DNA of 5,731 bases from Hyphomicrobiales bacterium (lineage in GTDB: Bacteria > Pseudomonadota > Alphaproteobacteria > Rhizobiales > Beijerinckiaceae): NCBI GenBank assembly GCA_028865375.1, contig JAGWKJ010000164.1, positions 1 through 5,731 of the forward strand, in the 5' to 3' direction. Positions 1 through 5,412 of the stretch are shown piece by piece. A program made the position numbers and the translations under genes. Each line of letters begins with the position of its first letter. Position 1 is the first letter of the stretch. A model generated the notes under the pieces. The model was given only the letters and a program-made list of their open reading frames with translations. It ran no database searches and had not been told where the DNA came from.

Positions 1-2
1 CG

Positions 3-881
3 GCGAAGGCGGGCGCGGCCGCGGCGCCGCCGACCCTGGCCGAACGCCGGGCCGGCTACGCGGCGCTGATGCGCCTCGCGCGCTACGACCGAACGGGACC
101 GGCCGGCGAGCCGGTCGACTGCGCCGCGCTCTCCGCCCCCGCGGCGTTGCGGCTGTATCGCCCCGCGGACGTCGCCGCGACCCGACGGGCGCCCGCGATC
201 CTGTTCATGGGCGGCGGCGGCTTCGTCGCCGGGGACGAAGCCTCGCATGAGCCGGTCTGCCGCGCGCTCGCCGCCGAAAGCGGCGCGGCGGTGTTCTCGC
301 TCCTCTATCGGCGCGCGCCCGAGCATCCGTTTCCCGCCGCGTTCGACGACGCGGCGATCACGCTCGACGCGCTTCCGGCGCTGGCGGCGGAACGCGGCTT
401 CGACGCCGCGCGGCTCGCGGTGGCGGGCGAGTCGGTCGGCGCGACGCTCGCTCTCGCCGCGCTCGCGGCCTCGACGACGCGGCCGCGCGCGCTGGCGCTC
501 GTCTGCCCCGTCCTCGACCTGCCCGGATCGCGCCCGTCGCGCGTCGCCATGGCGCGCGGCCGCCTCGTCGAGGCCGACATGATCGCGCGCGACCTCGCCG
601 ATTTCGCGCCGCGCGCGGAAGATCGCGACGATCCCCGGTTGCGCCCGTTGACCGCCGCCTTGCGCGCGCCGCCGGCGGCCATCGTCCACGTCGCGGCGGA
701 AGACCCGTTCCGCGACGAGGGCGTCGAGGGCGCGGCCGCGCTCGAGGCGGCGGGCGCGGCCACGTCGCTCGCGCTGCACGCCGGGATGCTGCACGGCTTC
801 CACGCCTACGGCGCGCTCGTGCCCGTCGCGCGCGCCTTCATGGCCCGCCTCGGCGCCGAGATCGCCGAGGCGTTGGCGTGA
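3..881 (+). CDS. Alpha/beta hydrolase, HSL (family IV esterase) type, 5' end outside window
   Basis: Probable cytoplasmic carboxylic-ester hydrolase of the alpha/beta hydrolase fold-3 (bacterial hormone-sensitive lipase) family; the substrate cannot be read from the sequence. Residues are numbered from the Met at base 69. The nucleophile elbow GESVG puts the catalytic Ser at 122, the acid is probably Asp212 in AEDPFRDEG, and the base is His242 in LHGF. The oxyanion loop reads MGGGGF (47-52) where the family normally has HGGGF, so the usual His is replaced by Gly. The YRRAPEHPFPAAFDD stretch (80-94) is typical of the family. The frame stays open for 22 codons before base 69 (ending TLAERRAGYAAL, like the N-terminal helix of relatives), and there is no ribosome binding site before that Met, so the real start is probably left of the window. 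The gene converges on the cupredoxin gene with 15 bp between stop codons. The family is secure, the substrate and exact start are not. Confidence 0.85.
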   Translation, partial: AKAGAAAAPPTLAERRAGYAALMRLARYDRTGPAGEPVDCAALSAPAALRLYRPADVAATRRAPAILFMGGGGFVAGDEASHEPVCRALAAESGAAVFSLLYRRAPEHPFPAAFDDAAITLDALPALAAERGFDAARLAVAGESVGATLALAALAASTTRPRALALVCPVLDLPGSRPSRVAMARGRLVEADMIARDLADFAPRAEDRDDPRLRPLTAALRAPPAAIVHVAAEDPFRDEGVEGAAALEAAGAATSLALHAGMLHGFHAYGALVPVARAFMARLGAEIAEALA

Positions 882-893
882 GCCGCGAGCCCG

Positions 894-910
894 CCGTCAC
901 TTGGTGACGG
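894..910. terminator. Hairpin at convergent gene ends, possible bidirectional terminator
   Basis: A perfect inverted repeat, CCGTCAC-TTG-GTGACGG, has 7-bp arms and a 3-nt loop. It starts 12 bp after the hydrolase stop codon and spans the stop codon of the oppositely oriented cupredoxin gene. No T-run follows on either strand, so it is not a classical intrinsic terminator. The position between convergent genes makes a transcript-end or 3'-end stabilising role plausible, but short GC-rich hairpins also occur by chance. Confidence 0.35.
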
Positions 911-1340
911 TGAACTTCGACCACATGCCCATCTTGTAATGGCCGGGCTGGTTGCAGATCAGCAGGTAGTCGCCGGGCTCCAGCGTGATCTTCACCGTCT
1001 TGTGGAGCCCCGGCGCCATGTCGTCGGTCTCTTCCAGCTTGTGGCCCTCGGCCTCCTTCACCTTCTGCGCGGCGTCGTCGTAGGGCAGCGCCTGTCCGGC
1101 CGGAGGCGCGGGGAAGATCAGCATCTCGTGCACGAGCGCCTTCGAGAGGTTGGTGACGTCGAAGTCGACTTCGCCGGCGGGGACCGAGGTCCTGTCGACC
1201 ACCATCGGCATCCCCTTGATCGAGGGATCGACCGTGGAATCCTCGAGCTTCACCGTCACGGTCGTGGCGGCGAACGCGGTCCCCGCACAGCCGAGCGCCA
1301 GCGCCATCGCCGCGGCGGCGATCGTCAGGTTGCGTCTCAT
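897..1340 (-). CDS. Secreted cupredoxin-like copper-binding protein
   Basis: A 147-residue protein predicted to be exported to the periplasm and to bind one type-1 (blue) copper, probably as a small electron carrier or copper-handling protein. Residues 1-24 form a Sec signal peptide: MRRN, a hydrophobic Ala/Leu core, then a likely cut after AFA. The mature part has the expected copper ligands: His71 (in LVHEML), Cys129 and His134 (in CNQPGH), and Met139 in the usual position five residues after the His. A second Met at 137 lies close by. The APG turn (109-111) and EPGDYLLICNQPGHY (121-135) are typical of the stand-alone cupredoxin-like family. The start at 1340 is preferred over an in-frame Met 24 codons upstream because it directly precedes a signal peptide and has a good ribosome binding site. 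It is the last of four same-strand genes, 106 bp after alaC. The partner and redox role are unknown. Confidence 0.87.
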   Translation of the reverse strand: MRRNLTIAAAAMALALGCAGTAFAATTVTVKLEDSTVDPSIKGMPMVVDRTSVPAGEVDFDVTNLSKALVHEMLIFPAPPAGQALPYDDAAQKVKEAEGHKLEETDDMAPGLHKTVKITLEPGDYLLICNQPGHYKMGMWSKFTVTK

Positions 1341-1346
1341 CTTCGT

Positions 1347-1351
1347 CTCCT
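1347..1351 (-). promoter_or_regulatory. Ribosome binding site of the cupredoxin gene
   Basis: AGGAG on the minus strand, six nt before the ATG at 1340. It decides the start in favour of the 147-residue form, which begins with the signal peptide, over a longer in-frame form beginning at 1412. Confidence 0.75.
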
Positions 1352-1427
1352 GATCGAGCCGGTCTCTTCCCGGCCTCGCGCGGAAGATCGCGCGGACGGC
1401 GACCGCCCGCATTGCGCCGCGTCAAAC

Positions 1428-1446
1428 GCGCGGCATTCGGCCGCGC
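1428..1446 (-). terminator. Hairpin directly after alaC, possible weak terminator
   Basis: A perfect 7-bp inverted repeat (GCGCGGC-CGAAT-GCCGCGC on the minus strand, 5-nt loop) begins at the base after the alaC stop codon and is followed by GTTT. The T-tract is short, so termination would be partial at best. If it works, it would separate alaC transcription from the cupredoxin gene. The arms are all G and C, so chance occurrence in this GC-rich sequence is a real possibility. Confidence 0.35.
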
Positions 1447-2664
1447 TCAGGCGCCTTTTTTCAGCGGCACGACGTTGTGCAGGATCTGGTCGGCGGAATC
1501 GAAGAACCGCCTGACGCCGCGCGCCGCCTGTCGGATGCGCTGTTCGTTCTCCACCAGCGCCAGCCGCACGAAGTCGTCGCCGTGCTCGCCGAATCCGACG
1601 CCCGGCGCCACCGCGACGTCGGCCTTCTCGATCAGGAGCTTCGAGAATTCGAGGCTGCCGAGCGGGCGGAACTTCTCGGGCACCGGCACCCAGGCGAACA
1701 TCGAGGCGGTCGGCGCGGGAATCTCCCAGCCCGCCTGCGCGAAGCTCTCCACCATCGCGTCGCGGCGGCGCTTGTAGGTCGCGCGCATCTCGTCGATGCA
1801 CTCGGTCGGCCCGTTGAGCGCGGCCGCCGCCGCCACCTGGATCGGCGTGTAGGCGCCGTAATCGAGGTAGCTCTTCACGCGAGCCAGCGCGGCGAGCAGC
1901 CGCTCGTTGCCGACCGCGAAGCCGATGCGCCAGCCCGCCATCGAGAACGTCTTCGACATCGAGGTGAATTCGACCGTCACGTCGAACGCGCCGGGCGCCT
2001 GCAACACGGACGGCGGCGGCTCGCCCTCGAAATAGACCTCCGAATAGGCGAGGTCCGACAGCACGAAGATCTCGTGCTTCTTGGCGAACTGCACGAGGTC
2101 CTTGTAGAAGTCGAGCGAGGCCACGGCCGCCGTCGGGTTCGACGGATAGCAGACCACCACCGCGATCGGCTTGGGGATCGAGTGCACGATGGCGCGTTCC
2201 AGCGCCACGAAGAACTGCGGCGTCGGCTCGGCCGGCGTCGAGCGGATGACGCCGCCCGCCATCAGGAAGCCGAAGGCGTGGATCGGGTAGGACGGATTGG
2301 GCACCAGCACGACGTCGCCCGGCGCCGTGATCGCCTGCGCCATGTTGGCGAAGCCTTCCTTCGAGCCGAGCGTGGCGACGACCTGCGTGTCCGGGTTCAG
2401 CTTCACGCCGAAGCGGCGGGCGTAATAATTCGCCTGCGCGCGGCGCAGCCCCGGAATGCCCTTGGAGGCGGAATAGCGGTCCGTGCGCGGCTTGCCGGCC
2501 GTCTCGACCAGCTTGTCGATGACGTGCTTGGGCGCGGCGAGGTCCGGGTTGCCCATGCCGAGGTCCACGATGTCGGCGCCGGCCGCGCGCGCCTTGGCCT
2601 TCAGGCGGTTCACCTGCTCGAAGACGTAGGGCGGAAGGCGGCGGATGCGGTGGAACTCGTTCAT
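1447..2664 (-). CDS. alaC: AlaC-type PLP-dependent aminotransferase (class I/II)
   Basis: A 405-residue cytoplasmic fold-type I PLP enzyme that closely resembles, from memory, E. coli AlaC, the glutamate-pyruvate aminotransferase that makes alanine. Alphaproteobacterial members are often annotated as LL-diaminopimelate aminotransferase, so the substrate is less certain than the fold. Visible motifs are the N-terminal RIRRLPPYVF (7-15), the MGNPD substrate loop (37-41), LGSKEG (99-104) in the cofactor phosphate region, PSNPT (174-178) with Asn176, SDLAY (203-207) with Asp204 and Tyr207 contacting the PLP ring, the Schiff-base Lys238 in SMSK, Arg246 in GWRIGF, and Arg367, which should bind the substrate carboxylate. 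Length is normal for the family. An in-frame extension to 2868 is rejected because it runs through the arginase gene's 3' end and shows no family similarity; the chosen Met at 2664 gives the standard N-terminus. There is no strong Shine-Dalgarno sequence before it. It follows the arginase gene after 62 bp and may have its own promoter. Confidence 0.93.
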   Translation of the reverse strand: MNEFHRIRRLPPYVFEQVNRLKAKARAAGADIVDLGMGNPDLAAPKHVIDKLVETAGKPRTDRYSASKGIPGLRRAQANYYARRFGVKLNPDTQVVATLGSKEGFANMAQAITAPGDVVLVPNPSYPIHAFGFLMAGGVIRSTPAEPTPQFFVALERAIVHSIPKPIAVVVCYPSNPTAAVASLDFYKDLVQFAKKHEIFVLSDLAYSEVYFEGEPPPSVLQAPGAFDVTVEFTSMSKTFSMAGWRIGFAVGNERLLAALARVKSYLDYGAYTPIQVAAAAALNGPTECIDEMRATYKRRRDAMVESFAQAGWEIPAPTASMFAWVPVPEKFRPLGSLEFSKLLIEKADVAVAPGVGFGEHGDDFVRLALVENEQRIRQAARGVRRFFDSADQILHNVVPLKKGA

Positions 2665-2690
2665 GGGTCGGATTCCCGGGGGCGGACGCC

Positions 2691-2720
2691 CGTATAGCGC
2701 CAGGCCGCGCGCCGCGGCAA
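2691..2720 (-). promoter_or_regulatory. Possible sigma-70-type promoter for alaC
   Basis: On the minus strand, TTGCCG (2715-2720) and TATACG (2691-2696) are separated by 18 nt; each matches four of six consensus bases. The -10-like box is 26 nt before the alaC ATG and the whole element fits in the 62-bp gap after the arginase stop. TATA is rare in this GC-rich sequence, which gives the match some weight, but it is a pattern match only. Confidence 0.35.
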
Positions 2721-2726
2721 TCGCCT

Positions 2727-3656
2727 TCACGCGCCGCGCGTCGGCCGGTCGAAGATGCGCTTGCCCAACAGGCTCGCGGCGAGGTCGGCCAGAAGGCGCG
2801 CGGTGCGGCCGCGCTCGTCGAGATAGGGGTTCAGTTCCACGAGGTCGAGGCCCGCGAGCAGCCCGCAATCGTGCACCGTCTCCATGACGAGATGCGCCTC
2901 GCGGAACGTCGCCCCGCCCGGCACGGTGGTGCCGACGCCCGGCGCGATCGAGGGATCGAGGAAGTCGACGTCGAGGCTGAGGTGGAGCTCGCCACCGGCC
3001 GCCGCGACGCGGGCGAGGAACGCGCGGACAAGCGCGCCGACGCCGTGTTCGTCGACGTCGCGCATGTCATGGGCGGTCGCGCCGGCGGCCACCACCGCGG
3101 CGCGTTCCGCCGGGTCGACGCTGCGCAGGCCGATCATGCAGACGTTGGCGGGATCGAGCGCGACCTCCGGCGCCGGCCAGCCGTCGAAGCCCGGCCGGCC
3201 GCAGGCGTAGGCCAGCGGCACTCCGTGCAGATTGCCGCTCGTCGTCGTCTCGAGCGTATGGAAATCGGGATGCGCGTCGAGCCAGAGCGCGAAGGCCGGC
3301 CTGCCCCGCTCGCGCGCACGCCGCGCGAAGGCCGGCAGCGTGCCGGCCGCCAGCGAATGGTCGCCGCCGAGCGTCACCGGCATGCCGCGGGCCGACGCCT
3401 CGAACGTCGCCGCCTCGATGCGCCCCGCCCAATCGACGACCTCCGCGAAGTTCCTCAGCGCCGGATTGCCGGCCCGCCGCGGCGGCAACGCGCGCGGGCC
3501 GGCGAGATCGCCCCGGTCCTCGACGCGATGGCCGAGCGCCCCCAGCGTCTCGACGATGCCGGCCGCCCGCAGCGCCGCGGGGCCCATGTCGCAGCCGCGG
3601 CGGCCGGCGCCCTCGCGCACCGGCGCGCCGAGGATGACGATGTCGGTCGCGTCCAT
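2727..3656 (-). CDS. Arginase (L-arginine to L-ornithine and urea)
   Basis: A 309-residue cytoplasmic binuclear-manganese hydrolase of the ureohydrolase superfamily. The metal ligands are all present: His100 in GGDHS, Asp127, His129 and Asp131 in DAHPD, and Asp229 and Asp231 in SLDVDFLDP. SGNLHG (140-145) is the arginase substrate-recognition loop, and SVDPAE (179-184) keeps the Asp and Glu near the guanidino and amino groups. DFHT (131-134) has His where mammalian arginase has Asn; I recall the same in Brucella-type arginases, so this looks like a lineage feature. The C-terminal VELNPYLDERGRTA (273-286) also matches those enzymes. These features favour arginase over agmatinase or formimidoylglutamase, though substrate is inferred. 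The start at 3656 has GGAGG five nt upstream, in the 16-bp gap after fhs, so the two genes are probably cotranscribed. Possible symbols are rocF, arcA or argI; none is chosen. Confidence 0.92.
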   Translation of the reverse strand: MDATDIVILGAPVREGAGRRGCDMGPAALRAAGIVETLGALGHRVEDRGDLAGPRALPPRRAGNPALRNFAEVVDWAGRIEAATFEASARGMPVTLGGDHSLAAGTLPAFARRARERGRPAFALWLDAHPDFHTLETTTSGNLHGVPLAYACGRPGFDGWPAPEVALDPANVCMIGLRSVDPAERAAVVAAGATAHDMRDVDEHGVGALVRAFLARVAAAGGELHLSLDVDFLDPSIAPGVGTTVPGGATFREAHLVMETVHDCGLLAGLDLVELNPYLDERGRTARLLADLAASLLGKRIFDRPTRGA

Positions 3657-3660
3657 GCAG

Positions 3661-3666
3661 TCCTCC
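3661..3666 (-). promoter_or_regulatory. Ribosome binding site of the arginase gene
   Basis: GGAGGA on the minus strand, four nt before the ATG at 3656, wholly inside the 16-bp gap after the fhs stop. It supports this start and independent translation initiation within a shared fhs-arginase transcript. Confidence 0.75.
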
Positions 3667-3672
3667 GGTCGC

Positions 3673-5355
3673 TCAGAACAGGCCGACGATGCGGCCGTCG
3701 ATCACGTCGATCGCCTCCGCCGCCGGCTTCTTCGGCAGGCCCGGCATCGTCAGGATGTCGCCGCACACGGCCACCACGAAACCCGCGCCCGCCGACAACC
3801 GCGCCTCGCGCACCGGCAGGTCGAAGCCCGTCGGCGCGCCCTTGGCGTCGGGATCGGTGGAGAAGGAATATTGCGTCTTGGCGACGCAGATCGGCAGGCC
3901 GCCGTGGCCCGCCGCCTCGAAGCGCGCGAATTGCGCGCGCGCGGCGTCGGAGAGGACGACGCGGTCGGCGCGATAGATCTCGCGCGCGATAATGGCCAGC
4001 TTGTCGCGCAGCGGCAGGCCGTCGACGTAGAGCGGCTTGAACCGCGAGGGGCCCGCGGAGGCTTCCACGACGAGACGCGCGAGACCGGCCGCGCCCTCGC
4101 CGCCCAGCGCCCAATGGTCGGCGATCGCCGCCTTCACGCCCATCTGCGCGCAGGCGTCGAGCACGGCGGCATGTTCGGCCGCCGTGTCGGCGGAGAAGCG
4201 ATTGACCGAGACGACGACCGGCACGCCGAACTTCGCCAGGTTCTCGACGTGGCGACGCAAGTTGGACAGCCCGCGCGTCAACGCGGCGAGATCCTCGCGG
4301 CCGAGGTCCGCCTTGGCCGCGCCGCCGTGCATCTTGAGCGCGCGCACGGTGGCGACGACGACGGCGCAGGCCGGCTTCAGGCCGGTCGCGCGGCATTTGA
4401 CGTCGAAGAACTTCTCCGCGCCGAGGTCGGCGCCGAAGCCGGCCTCGGTCACCGTCCAGTCGGCGAGCTTCAGCGCCGCGCGGGTGGCGATCGCCGAGTT
4501 GCAGCCGTGGGCGATGTTGGCGAACGGCCCGCCGTGGACGAAGGCCGGCGTGCCCTCGAGCGTCTGCACGAGGTTGGGCGCCAGCGCGTCCTTGAGCAGC
4601 GCGGCCATCGCGCCGGCGGCCTTCAGGTCGCCCGCCGTGACCGCGCGGCCGTCGCGCGCCTGGCCCACGACGATGCGCGCGAGCCGCGCCTTCAGGTCGT
4701 CGAGGCCCGACGCCAGGCAGAAGATCGCCATGACCTCGGAGGCGACCGTGATGTCGAAGCCGCCTTCGCGCGGAAACCCGTTCTTGGGACCGCCGAGCGC
4801 CAGCACGATCTCGCGCAGCGAGCGGTCGTTCATGTCGAGCGCGCGGCGCAGCGCGACGCGGCGGGGATCGAGGTCGCGCGTGCCCCAGTGGATCGCGTTG
4901 TCGGCGAGCGCGGCGAGCAGGTTGTTGGCGGCGCCGACGGCGTGGAAGTCGCCGGTGAAATGGAGGTTGATGTCCTCCATCGGCACCACCTGCGCGTAGC
5001 CGCCGCCCGCCGCGCCGCCCTTCATGCCGAACGAGGGGCCGAGCGAGGGCTCGCGCAGGCACACCATCGACCGCTCGCCGATCCGGCGCAGGCCGTCGGC
5101 GAGGCCCACCGTGGTGGTCGTCTTGCCCTCGCCCGCCGGCGTCGGCGTGATCGCGGTCACGAGCACGAGCTTGCCGTCGGGCCGCCCGGCGAGGCGCTCG
5201 ATCGCGTCGAGCGACACCTTGGCCTTGTAGCGCCCGTAGGGTTCGAGGTCGGCTTCGGCGAGGCCGAGCGCGCTTGCCGCGATCTCGGCGATCGGCCGCT
5301 TGGCGGCGGCTTGCGAGATCGCGATGTCGCTCTTCGGCGTCTCGTGCTGGCCCAT
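3673..5355 (-). CDS. fhs: Formate-tetrahydrofolate ligase
   Basis: A 560-residue cytoplasmic enzyme that joins formate and tetrahydrofolate to 10-formyl-tetrahydrofolate with ATP hydrolysis, feeding formate into one-carbon metabolism. It is full length for the family (about 555-560). The P-loop-like nucleotide site is TPAGEGKTT (72-80). The first family signature, MKGGAAGGGY (111-120), is followed by AQVVPMEDINLHFTGD (121-136); the second signature is VRALKMHGG (337-345). The HWGTRDLDPRRVALRRALDMNDR stretch (156-178) is also characteristic. The start at 5355 has GGGGAGG five nt upstream and gives the usual N-terminus. No folD, fchA or purU lies in the window, so which one-carbon route it serves is not visible. 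It leads the minus-strand gene cluster, is followed after 16 bp by the arginase gene, and is divergent from prmA across a 57-bp gap containing a palindrome that may control it. Confidence 0.97.
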   Translation of the reverse strand: MGQHETPKSDIAISQAAAKRPIAEIAASALGLAEADLEPYGRYKAKVSLDAIERLAGRPDGKLVLVTAITPTPAGEGKTTTTVGLADGLRRIGERSMVCLREPSLGPSFGMKGGAAGGGYAQVVPMEDINLHFTGDFHAVGAANNLLAALADNAIHWGTRDLDPRRVALRRALDMNDRSLREIVLALGGPKNGFPREGGFDITVASEVMAIFCLASGLDDLKARLARIVVGQARDGRAVTAGDLKAAGAMAALLKDALAPNLVQTLEGTPAFVHGGPFANIAHGCNSAIATRAALKLADWTVTEAGFGADLGAEKFFDVKCRATGLKPACAVVVATVRALKMHGGAAKADLGREDLAALTRGLSNLRRHVENLAKFGVPVVVSVNRFSADTAAEHAAVLDACAQMGVKAAIADHWALGGEGAAGLARLVVEASAGPSRFKPLYVDGLPLRDKLAIIAREIYRADRVVLSDAARAQFARFEAAGHGGLPICVAKTQYSFSTDPDAKGAPTGFDLPVREARLSAGAGFVVAVCGDILTMPGLPKKPAAEAIDVIDGRIVGLF

Positions 5356-5360
5356 GCGCC

Positions 5361-5367
5361 CCTCCCC
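5361..5367 (-). promoter_or_regulatory. Ribosome binding site of fhs
   Basis: GGGGAGG on the minus strand, five nt before the ATG at 5355. It supports this start; prmA on the other strand of the same gap has no comparable site. Confidence 0.65.
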
Positions 5368-5377
5368 GGCCCCGACT

Positions 5378-5404
5378 GTAGCCGCGCCGGCCCGGCGCCG
5401 CTAC
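5378..5404. repeat. 27-bp near-perfect palindrome between fhs and prmA
   Basis: Bases 5378-5404 are an inverted repeat with 13-nt arms around one central base. Twelve of thirteen base pairs match; the only mismatch is 5383 with 5399. The outer ends are GTAGC and GCTAC and the core is only G and C. It lies 22 bp before the fhs ATG and 8 bp before the prmA ATG, so it fills most of the divergent promoter region. It could be a regulator's operator, a pair of outward-facing -10-like boxes (CTACAA towards prmA, CTACAG towards fhs), or an RNA hairpin in one of the leaders. None of these is proven. Confidence 0.7.
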
Positions 5405-5412
5405 AAGGCGCC

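Noticed and set aside
1397..1425. Complete sigma-70 promoter for the cupredoxin gene using TTGACG at 1420-1425
   Set aside because: The -35 box is good, but the hexamer 17 nt downstream is TCGCCG, which does not resemble a -10 box, so a full promoter is not annotated.
1477..2697. Long plus-strand open frame (406 codons) opposite alaC
   Set aside because: It is antisense to a clearly real aminotransferase gene; its translation is dominated by Arg, Gly, His and Asp, as expected for a complementary-frame shadow in GC-rich DNA, with no recognisable domain.
2665..2868. N-terminal extension of the aminotransferase by 68 codons
   Set aside because: The extension overlaps the arginase gene's 3' end, is Arg/Pro-rich, and is absent from the AlaC family, which begins close to the Met at 2664.
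2727..3656. Arginase gene read as agmatinase or formimidoylglutamase
   Set aside because: The SGNLHG loop after the DAHPDFHT metal motif, the GLRSVDPAE segment and the C-terminal LNPYLDERGRTA fit arginases, and no histidine-utilisation or polyamine genes are nearby.
2871..3992. Plus-strand open frame (373 codons) opposite the arginase gene and the end of fhs
   Set aside because: The Arg/Ala/Gly-rich translation has no motif and crosses the boundary between two well-supported opposite-strand genes.
4037..4999. Plus-strand open frame (320 codons) inside fhs
   Set aside because: It lies wholly antisense to conserved fhs coding sequence and is rich in Ser, Ala and Arg with no family features.
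3455..5062. Long minus-strand open frame (535 codons) overlapping fhs and the arginase gene in another frame
   Set aside because: It spans two real genes in a shifted frame and is extremely Arg-rich, with no domain motifs; this is a GC-driven shadow, not a fusion gene.
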